From Thiosocius sp963808165 (GTDB lineage Bacteria; Pseudomonadota; Gammaproteobacteria; Chromatiales; Chromatiaceae), in contig CAWEET010000008.1 in the NCBI GenBank assembly GCA_963808165.1, positions 59,405-123,404 on the forward strand: 64,000 nt of DNA, given 5' to 3'. Positions 42,270 to 54,210 of this stretch are shown one piece after another. A program made the translations under genes and the position numbers. Numbering within the stretch: position 1 is the first letter of the stretch; the number at the start of each line of letters is the position of its first letter. The notes beneath the pieces were generated by a model. That model did not search any database. It was given only the letters and a program-made list of their open reading frames with translations, and was not told the DNA's origin.

Positions 42270-42995
42270 ATGAACCCCACGCCAGGAAAAGGGATCCTGA
42301 TCGAACCGGTCGCAGTGGTCCGCTCACCGTTCGAAGAGAAATTCGGCGTGCCCCGTCAGCCTGGCTTGGTGCCGCGCGCCCACGGGGAGATCAGGCTGTT
42401 GGAGCCGTATCGGGATCCTTCGATGCTGCAGGGCCTGGAGGGTTTTTCCCACGTCTGGTTGACCTTCCGGTTCGACCGCTGTGTGAACCGGGGGTGGGGT
42501 CCCACGGTGCGTCCACCGCGTCTCGGCGGGAATGCCGAGGTGGGGGTTTGGGCGAGCCGTTCACCATTCCGACCGAATTTCCTCGGTTTGTCCGTCGTTC
42601 GGCTGCTCGAGGTAGTGCCCGGCCCCGATCCCCTGTTGCATGTCGCCGGGATCGATCTGCTCGACGGTACCCAGGTGTTCGACATCAAGCCCTATCTGCC
42701 ATATGCGGATGCCGTGGTCGATGCCCGGGCAGGTTTCGCGCCGGTCGCCCCGGCAGCGACCTTGTCGGTTGTCTTCAGCAGCAGCGCAGAGCAAGACCTC
42801 GCCAGCCTGACGGATCCGCCAGGCATGCGGGCGCTGGTGGCCGAACTGCTCGCCCTCGATCCACGCCCGGCGTATCGTCGCGGTGCCGAGCCTGACCGCG
42901 TCTATGGCATGCGCCTGGCCGGGCGAAACGTGCGTTGGCGGGTGACCGGGCCTGAGATCGAGGTGCTGGACCTCAAACCAGCCGGCAGCGCCTGA
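42270..42995 (+). CDS. trmO: tRNA (N6-threonylcarbamoyladenosine-37-N6)-methyltransferase TrmO
   Basis: 241 residues of the TsaA/TrmO family, which methylates t6A37 of tRNA-Thr using S-adenosylmethionine. Hallmarks: IEPVAVVRSPFEEKFGVPRQ, HVWLTFRFD, VRPPRLGGN, GVWASRSPFRPNFLGLSVV and VFDIKPYLPYADA. A C-terminal domain with DPRPAYRR and YGMRLAGRNVRWRV is present, as in E. coli TrmO (235 residues). The longer frame overlapping at 42203 is a shadow. Confidence 0.95.
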   Translation: MNPTPGKGILIEPVAVVRSPFEEKFGVPRQPGLVPRAHGEIRLLEPYRDPSMLQGLEGFSHVWLTFRFDRCVNRGWGPTVRPPRLGGNAEVGVWASRSPFRPNFLGLSVVRLLEVVPGPDPLLHVAGIDLLDGTQVFDIKPYLPYADAVVDARAGFAPVAPAATLSVVFSSSAEQDLASLTDPPGMRALVAELLALDPRPAYRRGAEPDRVYGMRLAGRNVRWRVTGPEIEVLDLKPAGSA

Positions 42996-43006
42996 TGCCT
43001 GAGGAG

Positions 43007-43312
43007 TCAGTGAGTGGTGTCGTCCGCACCGAGCTGGCTGTACTTTTCCTTCTGCTCCGGCGTGGCCTCGTGTTGAAAGCGCGACTTCCACTCGTCGTAG
43101 CTCATGCCATAAATGATCTCACGTGCCTGTGGCTCGCTCAGCTCGATGTCCTGCGCTGACGCCGCATTGGCCATCCAGCGCGACATACAGTTGCGACAGA
43201 AACCGGCCAGGTTCATCAGGTCGATATTCTGGACGTCACTACGTTTCTGCAGGTGTCCGACAAGGGTGCGCCACGCGGCGGCTTCGATGCTGGTTCGTTC
43301 GTCTTCGGTCAT
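43007..43312 (-). CDS. DUF1244 family protein
   Basis: 101 residues matching the DUF1244 pattern: an N-terminal helix, QNIDLMNLAGFCRNCMSRWM with a C-x2-C pair, and GMSYDEWKSRFQHEATPEQ. Members are small soluble proteins of unknown function; the two cysteines suggest a metal or redox site. ATG 43312 begins the family sequence MTEDERTS. It lies 57 bp after cnoX on the same strand, so may be transcribed with it. Confidence 0.85.
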   Translation of the reverse strand: MTEDERTSIEAAAWRTLVGHLQKRSDVQNIDLMNLAGFCRNCMSRWMANAASAQDIELSEPQAREIIYGMSYDEWKSRFQHEATPEQKEKYSQLGADDTTH

Positions 43313-43369
43313 TGGGCTGATCCGTCTGCTGGTGGTTGAAAGGGTTAGGGAGAGCCAACGCATGGCCCA

Positions 43370-44230
43370 CTAGTGCAGCAGCGCGAACATGCGCGCCCGG
43401 TGGCGGGTGATCGCCGGGTCGTCGCCGAGTAAGTCGAACAGCCTCAACAGCGCGAGCCGTGCGGCATCGTCGCCAAACTTGCGGTCGCGCTGCATCAGCT
43501 GCAGCAGGTTGTCGACGGCGCCTTCCACGTCGTTGGCGGTAACTTGATGCGCGGCCATCTGGTAACGCGCTTCGCTATCGTCGGGTGATGAGGCCAGTCG
43601 CTGTCTGACCATCTCCGGTGGCCCTGCCGATGCGGCCACACGATTGAAAAACAGCTGACCACGCAGCCGGACGATTTCCGGATCTTGCTGCTCGTCCGGC
43701 GGCAGCTCGGCCAGCGTCTGTTCGGCCGCGTCCGGATCACCACTCGCGGCCTGCACCTGGGCGATTGCCGTCGCGACTCTGGGATTCGTCGGATCGGCGG
43801 CCCTCGCCCGTCCGAGCAGTTCCAGCGCGCCGTCACTGTCCCCGGCCATCAGGCGCTCTTCAGCCTGTACGACTGCGCCGTCCGATTCGCGCGGCAGGTG
43901 CCGGTCGAGGAAGGCCCTGATATCGGCCTCTGGCAAGGCCCCCATGAACTCGTCGACCGGGGCCCCGTCCTTGAATAACTTGACGGTCGGGATGCTGCGG
44001 ATACCAAACTGCGCGGCGATCGCCTGCTGCTCTTCGGTGTTCAGCTTGGCCAGCAGGAATCGGCCCTGGTACTCGTCCACCAGCCTGGCCAGCAGCGGCA
44101 TCAGCATCTGGCATGGTTGACACCAGCTTGCCCAGAAATCGACCAGGACCGGGACCTGGTGCGAGCCCTGCAGCACGACCTGTTGGTAATTGCTCTCGTC
44201 GATGTCGAATATGAACGGGGAATCGGCCAT
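43370..44230 (-). CDS. cnoX: Thioredoxin-fold co-chaperone CnoX (YbbN)
   Basis: 286 residues: a thioredoxin domain (about 1-110) with C37-Q-P-C40 in DFWASWCQPCQM, followed by TPR repeats to the end. CnoX proteins hold unfolding proteins under oxidative stress and pass them to GroEL or DnaK. The E. coli protein lacks the two-cysteine redox motif; here both cysteines are present, so a redox activity is plausible. Divergent from trxC across about 200 bp. Confidence 0.92.
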   Translation of the reverse strand: MADSPFIFDIDESNYQQVVLQGSHQVPVLVDFWASWCQPCQMLMPLLARLVDEYQGRFLLAKLNTEEQQAIAAQFGIRSIPTVKLFKDGAPVDEFMGALPEADIRAFLDRHLPRESDGAVVQAEERLMAGDSDGALELLGRARAADPTNPRVATAIAQVQAASGDPDAAEQTLAELPPDEQQDPEIVRLRGQLFFNRVAASAGPPEMVRQRLASSPDDSEARYQMAAHQVTANDVEGAVDNLLQLMQRDRKFGDDAARLALLRLFDLLGDDPAITRHRARMFALLH

Positions 44231-44432
44231 CTCCAGGAAACTCCAAATTCAGCGCAATGGACGGAAAATGGGGCGGACGAGGCCGAATTGCAAGCCTGCA
44301 CATCCACTTGAAAATCGGCGCTGGGGGCCCAATCTGTCTGCTATCGGTTTTTTTTGGCGCTGCAGACGGCTTGGACCCTGCTTGGTCCGAACCGCAGCGG
44401 CGCCGACACAATGGTTTGTGGTGGGGTCATCA

Positions 44433-44870
44433 ATGAGCGAATCGAGACATGTCGTCTGCCCGCACTGTGCGGGCGTCAACCGGGTGCCGGCCGACCGGCT
44501 TGGTGCAGGGGCCAAGTGCGGGCGCTGCAAGCACCCACTGTTCCTTGGCAAGCCGCTGGAGATCTCCGCAGCTGATTTCCAGACCCAGCTCGGGCGCAGC
44601 GACATTCCGTTGCTGGTGGACTTCTGGGCCTCGTGGTGCGGTCCCTGCAAGATGATGGCGCCAGCGTTTGAGCAGGCCGCCGCCCAGCTCGAGCCGGGCA
44701 TGCGCCTGCTCAAGGTCAACACGGAAGAGCAGCAATCGCTCGCTGCCCAATTCGGTATCCGCAGCATCCCGACGATGATCCTGTTCGCCGGCGGACGCGA
44801 GGTCAATCGCATGTCCGGTGCGCTGGACGCGGGCGGCATCGTCGCCTGGGCGAGTCAGCAGAGGGTCTGA
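44433..44870 (+). CDS. trxC: Thioredoxin TrxC (thioredoxin 2)
   Basis: 145 residues. An N-terminal zinc ribbon with C9-x2-C12 and C29-x2-C32 precedes a thioredoxin domain with C69-G-P-C72 in DFWASWCGPCKM. This is the TrxC type, a cytoplasmic disulfide reductase induced by oxidative stress in E. coli. ATG 44433 starts the family sequence MSESRHVVCPHC; the upstream frame is not conserved. Paired head-to-head with cnoX, so the two may share a stress-responsive control region. Confidence 0.95.
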   Translation: MSESRHVVCPHCAGVNRVPADRLGAGAKCGRCKHPLFLGKPLEISAADFQTQLGRSDIPLLVDFWASWCGPCKMMAPAFEQAAAQLEPGMRLLKVNTEEQQSLAAQFGIRSIPTMILFAGGREVNRMSGALDAGGIVAWASQQRV

Positions 44871-44986
44871 CGCGACGCGTCGGCTGGAATCTGCGCCGGG
44901 ACGTGGACAGCACGGCCCGTGGTACCGTAAGATTGCGCACTGCAGCACGGCGTTGCAGGTCCACACGAAATCAAGTCCAAGATCGA

Positions 44987-45027
44987 CCGGAAGAGACAGC
45001 CCGTTTGGACATCTCTCCCGGCTTTTT
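44987..45027 (+). terminator. Terminator or attenuator hairpin immediately before carA
   Basis: CCGGAAGAGA (44987-44996) pairs with TCTCTCCCGG (45012-45021) with one mismatch, a 15-nt loop, then CTTTTT. The T run ends only 14 bp before the carA ATG. It could terminate trxC transcription, or act as an attenuator if carA transcription begins upstream. No usual Shine-Dalgarno fits between it and the ATG. Confidence 0.65.
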
Positions 45028-45041
45028 GTGCGCGCACACTA

Positions 45042-46169
45042 ATGACCACACCGGCAATATTAGTACTCGAAGATGGCAGCGTTTTCCACGGTCGCTCGAT
45101 CGGTGCGCCGGGACATACGGTCGGTGAGGTGGTGTTCAATACCGCGATGACCGGTTACCAGGAGATCCTGACCGACCCCTCTTACAGCCGCCAGATCGTG
45201 ACCCTGACCTATCCGCACATCGGTAACACCGGGGTTAATGTCGAAGACGAGGAATCGCAGGCGATCCATGCCGCCGGCCTGGTCATCCGCGATCTGCCCC
45301 TGCTGGTGAGCAATTTTCGCAGTGAGCATGCGCTGGACAGCTACCTGCAGGATCATGGCGTGGTCGCCATCGCCGAAATCGACACCAGGCGACTTACCCG
45401 GATACTGCGCGAAAAGGGTGCGCAGAGCGGCTGCATCCTGGCTGGCGAGGGCGGCGTGGATCAGGCGCTGGAGAAGGCCCGCGCGTTTCCCGGACTTAAG
45501 GGTATGGACCTGGCCAGGGAGGTCTCGACCACCGAGACCTACGCCTGGAACGAGTCCGTGTGGCAGCTCGGCGAGGGGCATGCGGCGCGCGACCCGGCAG
45601 AGGCGCGATTCCATGTCGTGGCCTACGATTACGGTATCAAACGCAATATCCTGCGGATGCTGGTCGAGCGTGGTTGCCGCGTCACCGTAGTGCCGGCCCG
45701 CATGCGAGCCTCCGAGGTGCTGGCCATGTCGCCAGATGGGGTGTTCCTTTCGAACGGTCCCGGCGATCCGGAACCTTGCGATTATGCGATCTCGGCGATC
45801 CGGGAGATCGTCGACAGCGGAATGCCGACCTTCGGCATATGCCTCGGGCACCAGTTGCTCGGTCTCGCATCCGGCGCCAGGACCGTGAAAATGAAATTCG
45901 GTCACCACGGGGCCAATCATCCGGTGCAGGATCTGGCGACCGGCAACGTGATGATATCCAGCCAGAACCACGGCTTCGCCGTCGATGAGGCGAGTCTGCC
46001 CGGCAATCTCAAGCCCACCTACAAGTCGCTGTTCGACGGCTCGCTGCAGGGCATCCATCGCACCGACCATCCCGCATTCAGTTTCCAGGGCCACCCGGAG
46101 GCGAGCCCGGGTCCGCATGACGTGGCACCGGTTTTCGACCATTTCATCGAGCTGATGGAGCAACATTGA
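45042..46169 (+). CDS. carA: Carbamoyl-phosphate synthase small subunit
   Basis: 375 residues, the glutamine amidotransferase subunit delivering ammonia to CarB. The N-terminal domain has LVLEDGSVFHGRSIGAPG and NTAMTGYQEILTDPSY. The class I amidotransferase triad is visible: the cysteine in FGICLGHQLLGLA and the His/Glu pair in FQGHPEASPGPHD. Start ATG 45042 fits the family N-terminus, though no Shine-Dalgarno is seen. carB follows after 76 bp. Confidence 0.97.
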   Translation: MTTPAILVLEDGSVFHGRSIGAPGHTVGEVVFNTAMTGYQEILTDPSYSRQIVTLTYPHIGNTGVNVEDEESQAIHAAGLVIRDLPLLVSNFRSEHALDSYLQDHGVVAIAEIDTRRLTRILREKGAQSGCILAGEGGVDQALEKARAFPGLKGMDLAREVSTTETYAWNESVWQLGEGHAARDPAEARFHVVAYDYGIKRNILRMLVERGCRVTVVPARMRASEVLAMSPDGVFLSNGPGDPEPCDYAISAIREIVDSGMPTFGICLGHQLLGLASGARTVKMKFGHHGANHPVQDLATGNVMISSQNHGFAVDEASLPGNLKPTYKSLFDGSLQGIHRTDHPAFSFQGHPEASPGPHDVAPVFDHFIELMEQH

Positions 46170-46245
46170 CCGTAGAGGACGCCAGGCAGGGAAGGGGGGA
46201 TTTTTTCTTTCTTGGCGTTCTTTGGGTCCTTCGCGATTAATCGAT

Positions 46246-49455
<3,210 letters not shown>

Positions 49456-49465
49456 GGACCCAACC

Positions 49466-49942
49466 ATGGAAAAACATCCGATGACGCTGCAGGGTGCCCA
49501 GGCCCTGCGCGATGAACTCAGCGAACTCAAGACGGTCAAGCGCCCCGCGGTGATCGCCGCGATCGCCGAGGCGCGCGCGCATGGCGATCTGAAGGAGAAT
49601 GCCGAATATCACGCAGCGCGCGAGCAGCAGGGATTCATCGAAGGACGGATCAAGGACATCGAGGCCAAGCTGTCGCACGCGCACGTAATCGACGTCACCA
49701 CGCTCGATGCAGGGGGAAGGGTGGTGTTTGGATCGACAGTGGTGCTGCTCGACCTGAACACCAACGAGGAGAAGACCTACCAGCTGGTAGGTGTCGATGA
49801 GGCCGATCTGAAACACGGCAAGATCTCCGTTACCTCGCCGGTCGCTCGGGCTCTGATCGGCAAGATCGAGGGCGACGAAGTGGCGCTGGATGCTCCCGGT
49901 GGGACGCACGAATTCGAGATCCTCGAGGTGCGTTACCAGTAA
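49466..49942 (+). CDS. greA: Transcription elongation factor GreA
   Basis: 158 residues. The N-terminal coiled coil carries the acidic tip in DLKENAEYHAAREQQ, which enters the RNA polymerase secondary channel to stimulate cleavage of backtracked RNA. The C-terminal FKBP-like domain has STVVLLDLNTNEEKTYQLVG and VTSPVARALIGK. It starts 10 bp after carB and may be co-transcribed with carAB. Confidence 0.97.
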   Translation: MEKHPMTLQGAQALRDELSELKTVKRPAVIAAIAEARAHGDLKENAEYHAAREQQGFIEGRIKDIEAKLSHAHVIDVTTLDAGGRVVFGSTVVLLDLNTNEEKTYQLVGVDEADLKHGKISVTSPVARALIGKIEGDEVALDAPGGTHEFEILEVRYQ

Positions 49943-50000
49943 GGCACCACCCGGGTGCTTGAGCCGGTGCACCGACCGATATCCCGCGATCGCTGCGGAA

Positions 50001-50297
50001 TCAGGCTGACGGTAGCGCAATCCGCGGCTTATCGGGGTTGCGCCTGAACAGCACGAGCATCTGGCCAATGCCCTGGATCAACTCGGCGTCGGTCTTTTCG
50101 CATATCTGGCCCGACAAGGTCCGCCGGGTGTCGCGGTCCGCGGCGACCTTCACCTTGATCAGCTCGTGGGAATCCAGTGCCTGCTCGATTTCGAGCATGA
50201 CGTTGTCGCTCAGGCCGTGCTGACCCACCCAGACCACCGGTTTCAGGTGATGTCCGAGGCCACGCAGGTGACGTTTCTGGGCTTCGGAAAGCTGCAT
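50001..50297 (-). CDS. yhbY: CRM-domain RNA-binding protein YhbY
   Basis: 98-residue YhbY/CRS1-type protein that associates with pre-50S ribosomal particles. Seen: RHLRGLGHHLKPVVWVGQHG with the GxxG-like loop region, IEQALDSHELIKVKVAAD, and LVLFRRNPDKPRIALP at the end. ATG 50297 begins MQLSEAQKRHLRGLG; a TTG 30 bp upstream is not needed. It is divergent from rlmE. Confidence 0.94.
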   Translation of the reverse strand: MQLSEAQKRHLRGLGHHLKPVVWVGQHGLSDNVMLEIEQALDSHELIKVKVAADRDTRRTLSGQICEKTDAELIQGIGQMLVLFRRNPDKPRIALPSA

Positions 50298-50437
50298 ACG
50301 AATGACTCGCAGAAAATCGGCCGCCAACTATAGCGGTATGTGCGACAGGGTGCATCAGCTCGCCGGGTCTGCGCTGTTGCTTCCCCGGGGTGGCATAATT
50401 CCCGGTGTGTTCGGCGTCCAAACGGGAGTGCTTGGCC

Positions 50438-51058
50438 ATGGCGCGATCGAAAAGCAGTCACCGCTGGATGCAGCGGCATGTCAATGACGAGTACGTGAAA
50501 CGCTCCAAGCGCGAGGGCTATCGTTCCCGCGCTGCCTATAAGCTCCTCGAACTACAAGAGAAAGACGCGGTCCTCAAGGCGGGGCAGGTGGTCGTGGACC
50601 TGGGCGCGGCACCGGGCGGATGGTCGCAGGTCGCAGCCGACCTGGTCGGTCCGGCGGGCGCCGTGATCGCGTTTGACGTGCTGGGGATGGATCCGCTGCC
50701 AGGGGTTTCGTTCATCCAGGGTGATTTTCGCGAGGATGCGTCGCTGGCGGTGCTCGAGGGTGTCCTGGACTCGCGTGCGGTCGACCTTGTTATTTCGGAT
50801 ATGGCCCCCAATGTCAGCGGGGTGGCCGCGGTGGACCAGCCGAGGTCGATGTACCTGTGCGAATTGGCGCTGGATTTCTGCGTCCGACACCTGAGGCCGG
50901 GTGGGGGCTTCGTGTGCAAGGTGTTTCACGGCGAGGGTTTCGATCTGTGGATGCGCGAGGTGAAATCGCGGTTTGGCCGCGTGGTGACGCGCAAGCCGAA
51001 GGCCTCGCGGGCCAATAGCCGCGAGGTTTATCTGGTAGCCGGGAACCATCATTCGTAG
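50438..51058 (+). CDS. rlmE: 23S rRNA 2'-O-ribose U2552 methyltransferase RlmE
   Basis: 206 residues. The S-adenosylmethionine motif VVDLGAAPGGWSQVA is followed by catalytic residues in ISDMAPNVSG, FVCKVFHGEG and SREVYLVAG; with the lysine in AAYKLLELQ these give the K-D-K-E tetrad. Methylates U2552 of 23S rRNA late in 50S assembly. ATG 50438 starts MARSKSSHRWM. Divergent from yhbY and upstream of ftsH, the standard gammaproteobacterial order. Confidence 0.97.
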   Translation: MARSKSSHRWMQRHVNDEYVKRSKREGYRSRAAYKLLELQEKDAVLKAGQVVVDLGAAPGGWSQVAADLVGPAGAVIAFDVLGMDPLPGVSFIQGDFREDASLAVLEGVLDSRAVDLVISDMAPNVSGVAAVDQPRSMYLCELALDFCVRHLRPGGGFVCKVFHGEGFDLWMREVKSRFGRVVTRKPKASRANSREVYLVAGNHHS

Positions 51059-51168
51059 TAGGTTACCAACAACTTGACAGTAAGCATGCAGACGCGGTGG
51101 GCGCGTCGAAATGGTGGTCCGGCACTGAAGGCCGGACGGCAACGCCGATCAGGCACGAGGAAACTGCC

Positions 51169-53097
51169 GTGAACGACATGGCCAAAAATATTGTTCTCTG
51201 GGTCATCATTGCCGTAGTGCTGATGACCGTGTTCAACAGCTTCACGGCACCCAAGACGGGCGCGCCTCAGATTTCGTACTCGAAATTCCTCGAGCAGGTG
51301 GAGCGCAAGAACGTCTCCAGCGTGACTATCTACAAGGATGGCCGCATTGACGGCGTGATGACCTCCGGCAGCCGTTTCGCCACCGAGTCGCCGAGCGATC
51401 CGGGTCTGGTTGGTGACCTGCTGAAGGCGGGTGTCGAGATTCGGGCCAAGCCGCCCGAGCAGCCCTCGATCCTGTGGCAAATCCTGATCAACTGGTTCCC
51501 GCTGTTCATCCTGATCGGGCTGTGGATCTTTTTCATGCGCCAGATGCAGGGCGGTGGCGCGGGGCGCGGCGCGATGTCATTCGGCAAGAGCAAGGCGCGG
51601 ATGTTGACCGAGGACCAGGTCAAGGTGACCTTTGCCGACGTCGCCGGCTGTGAAGAGGCCAAAGACGAGGTAAAGGAGCTAGTCGACTTCCTCAAGGACC
51701 CGTCGAAGTTTCAGAAGCTCGGTGGCAAGATCCCCAGTGGTGTGCTGATGGTCGGTCCGCCAGGCACCGGTAAGACACTGCTGGCCCGGGCTATCGCCGG
51801 CGAGGCCAAGGTGCCTTTCTTCACGATTTCGGGTTCGGATTTCGTCGAAATGTTCGTCGGTGTCGGCGCCTCACGCGTTCGCGACATGTTCGAGCAGGCG
51901 AAAAAGCATGCTCCGTGCATTATCTTCATCGACGAAATCGACGCGGTCGGTCGTCACCGCGGTGCCGGTCTTGGCGGTGGCCACGACGAGCGCGAGCAGA
52001 CATTGAACCAGCTGCTGGTCGAGATGGACGGCTTCGAGGGCAACGAGGGCGTGATCGTAATCGCGGCCACCAACCGGCCCGACGTGCTCGACCCGGCGCT
52101 GTTGCGCCCCGGCCGCTTCGATCGTCAGGTGGTGGTTGGTCTGCCCGATATCCTCGGGCGCGAGCAGATCTTGAAGGTGCACATGCGCAAGGTGCCCCTG
52201 TCCGACGACGTCAAACCCTCGGTCATAGCCCGTGGCACACCGGGCTTCTCGGGAGCTGATTTGGCCAATCTGGTCAACGAGGCCGCCTTGTTCGCCGCGC
52301 GTGCTAATAAGCGCCTGGTCGACATGGACGACATGGAAAAGGCCAAGGACAAGATCATGATGGGCGCCGAGCGTAAGTCGATGGTCATGAAGGAAGAGGA
52401 GAAGCGCCTCACCGCCTATCACGAGGCCGGCCACGCCATCGTGGGCCTCAAGGTGCCTGCGCACGACCCGGTTTACAAGGTCAGCATTATCCCGCGTGGG
52501 CGGGCGCTTGGCGTGACGATGTTTCTGCCGGAAGAAGATCGCTACAGCCACAGCAAAGAGCATCTCGAGAGCCAGATTTCGAGCCTGTTCGGTGGCCGCA
52601 TCGCCGAAGACCTGATCTTCGGCCCGCAGTCGGTGACGACCGGGGCGTCGAACGACATCATGCGGGCAACCGAGATTGCGCGGAACATGGTGACCAAGTG
52701 GGGACTCTCCGATCGCATGGGCCCGCTGGCCTATGGCGAGGACGAGGGCGAGGTGTTTCTTGGCCGTTCTGTGACGCAGCACAAGGCGCTGTCCGACGAA
52801 ACCGCCCATGCGATCGACGAGGAGGTGCGGGCCTTCATCGACCGGAACTACGAGCGTGCGGCGTCGATACTCAATGAGCACCTGGACAGGCTGCACGCGA
52901 TGGCGCAGGCGCTGATCAAGTTCGAGACGATCGACAGTGACCAGATCCGCGACATCATGGAGGGGCGTGATCCGCGTCCGCCAGCCGGGTGGAATGATGA
53001 TTCCGAGCCCGGTCGGCCGAGCGGTGGCGCTACCGCTGAAGACGGCAAGGACGTCGCAGGAGAGTCGCCGATCGGCGATCCGGCCGGTCAGCACTGA
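51169..53097 (+). CDS. ftsH: ATP-dependent zinc metalloprotease FtsH
   Basis: 642-residue membrane AAA+ protease degrading misassembled membrane proteins and regulators such as LpxC and sigma32. Two membrane helices (about 7-26 and 100-122) flank a periplasmic domain. The AAA+ domain has GPPGTGKT, IIFIDEIDAVG and the second region of homology TNRPDVLDPALLRPGRFDRQ. The protease domain has the zinc motif HEAGHAIVG. GTG 51169 is preferred to ATG 51178 because GAGGAA lies about 7 bp before it, giving an N-terminal M-N-D-M-A-K-N. Confidence 0.97.
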   Translation: MNDMAKNIVLWVIIAVVLMTVFNSFTAPKTGAPQISYSKFLEQVERKNVSSVTIYKDGRIDGVMTSGSRFATESPSDPGLVGDLLKAGVEIRAKPPEQPSILWQILINWFPLFILIGLWIFFMRQMQGGGAGRGAMSFGKSKARMLTEDQVKVTFADVAGCEEAKDEVKELVDFLKDPSKFQKLGGKIPSGVLMVGPPGTGKTLLARAIAGEAKVPFFTISGSDFVEMFVGVGASRVRDMFEQAKKHAPCIIFIDEIDAVGRHRGAGLGGGHDEREQTLNQLLVEMDGFEGNEGVIVIAATNRPDVLDPALLRPGRFDRQVVVGLPDILGREQILKVHMRKVPLSDDVKPSVIARGTPGFSGADLANLVNEAALFAARANKRLVDMDDMEKAKDKIMMGAERKSMVMKEEEKRLTAYHEAGHAIVGLKVPAHDPVYKVSIIPRGRALGVTMFLPEEDRYSHSKEHLESQISSLFGGRIAEDLIFGPQSVTTGASNDIMRATEIARNMVTKWGLSDRMGPLAYGEDEGEVFLGRSVTQHKALSDETAHAIDEEVRAFIDRNYERAASILNEHLDRLHAMAQALIKFETIDSDQIRDIMEGRDPRPPAGWNDDSEPGRPSGGATAEDGKDVAGESPIGDPAGQH

Positions 53098-53121
53098 GTT
53101 CTGTCCGCACAGTCGGTGACT

Positions 53122-53150
53122 AAGGCCGGGGGGGTGACCTCCCGGCCTTT
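53122..53150 (+). terminator. Probable intrinsic terminator after ftsH
   Basis: AAGGCCGGG (53122-53130) and CCCGGCCTT (53141-53149) form a 9-bp GC-rich stem with a 10-nt loop, 25 bp after the ftsH stop codon. The T tract is short (TTT). Confidence 0.65.
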
Positions 53151-53259
53151 GTGCATTTCGGCCCGGCGACGCGTAGAATCCGGGGCGCTGTCGGGCCGCC
53201 ACGGCCGGCGGCGCGATTGGCGCGTCGATCTGTACTGGCGCTGGAGATAACGCTTCTTG

Positions 53260-54114
53260 ATGTACCCGTCTGGTCTGCCTTTCGATCTCTCCGTGCCGCG
53301 TGTGATGGGTATCCTGAACATCACACCCGACTCGTTCTCCGACGGTGGCCGGTTCCTCGTCCCGGACGATGCCCTGGTTCAGGCGGAGCGGATGATCGCC
53401 GAGGGTGCAGACATCCTGGATGTCGGCGGTGAATCCACCCGTCCGGGCGCCGCGGCGGTGTCCCTGGACGAGGAGATGGCGCGCGTCCTGCCGCTGATCG
53501 AACGTGTTGCAGCCGAGTTCGATATTCCGGTATCGGTCGATACGAGCAAGCCGGAACTGATGCGGGCGGCCGTGGCGGCCGGCGCGGCAATGATCAATGA
53601 TGTCTCCTCGTTGCGGGCGCCCGGGGCGGTTGCCGCGGTTGCCGCGCTTGACGTGCCGGTATGCCTGATGCACATGCAGGGCGAACCGCGGACCATGCAG
53701 ACCGCACCTCAATATGACGATGTGCTTGCCGATATCAACCGGTACCTTGGCGACCGCGTGACGGCATGCGTTGCGGCAGGGATCGCACGCGAGCGCCTGC
53801 TGATCGATCCGGGATTTGGCTTTGGCAAGACCTTGCAGCACAATCTCGAGCTGCTGCGTGGCTTGGGCCAGTTCCGCCAACTGGGTCTCCCCATCCTGGT
53901 CGGGATCTCCCGCAAATCCATGTTGGGCGCGGTGACCGGCAAGCCGGTGGGTGAACGCCAAACGGCATCCGTCGCGGCCGCGCTGATGGCGGTCGAGCGC
54001 GGCGCGCGGGTCGTGCGCGTGCACGACGTGGCGGCAACGGTGGATGCCTTGCGGCTGTGGCGCGCAGTGACAGATCCGGCTTGGCATGCGAGGAGCGCCG
54101 GCGGCTCCGGGTGA
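53260..54114 (+). CDS. folP: Dihydropteroate synthase FolP
   Basis: 284-residue TIM-barrel enzyme condensing p-aminobenzoate with dihydropterin pyrophosphate in folate synthesis; the sulfonamide target. Seen: MGILNITPDSFSDGGRF, DVGGESTRPGA, SVDTSKPELMRAA, and the pterin/phosphate-side LIDPGFGFGKTLQHN and GISRKSMLG. Start taken at ATG 53260; a TTG three bases earlier is also possible. It sits between ftsH and glmM as in E. coli. A TAGAAT at 53173 may be a -10, but its -35 spacing is poor. Confidence 0.96.
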   Translation: MYPSGLPFDLSVPRVMGILNITPDSFSDGGRFLVPDDALVQAERMIAEGADILDVGGESTRPGAAAVSLDEEMARVLPLIERVAAEFDIPVSVDTSKPELMRAAVAAGAAMINDVSSLRAPGAVAAVAALDVPVCLMHMQGEPRTMQTAPQYDDVLADINRYLGDRVTACVAAGIARERLLIDPGFGFGKTLQHNLELLRGLGQFRQLGLPILVGISRKSMLGAVTGKPVGERQTASVAAALMAVERGARVVRVHDVAATVDALRLWRAVTDPAWHARSAGGSG

Positions 54115-54210
54115 GCGCACGACAGCCGTCAGGACAGGGTGGCGCGAATCCGCTGCGCCTTTCCGGTGGACTCGACCGGCCTGCTTAATAATATGGACTC
54201 GAGGTCAGTA

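Noticed and set aside
42203..42895. 230-codon plus-strand frame overlapping trmO
   Set aside because: Arginine/proline-rich shadow in another phase; the overlapping 241-residue frame carries all TrmO motifs.
46170..46245. Terminator between carA and carB (GACGCCA ... TGGCGTT with internal T run)
   Set aside because: The stem closes around a 29-nt loop and the T run lies inside the loop, so it is not an intrinsic terminator; carA and carB are probably co-transcribed.
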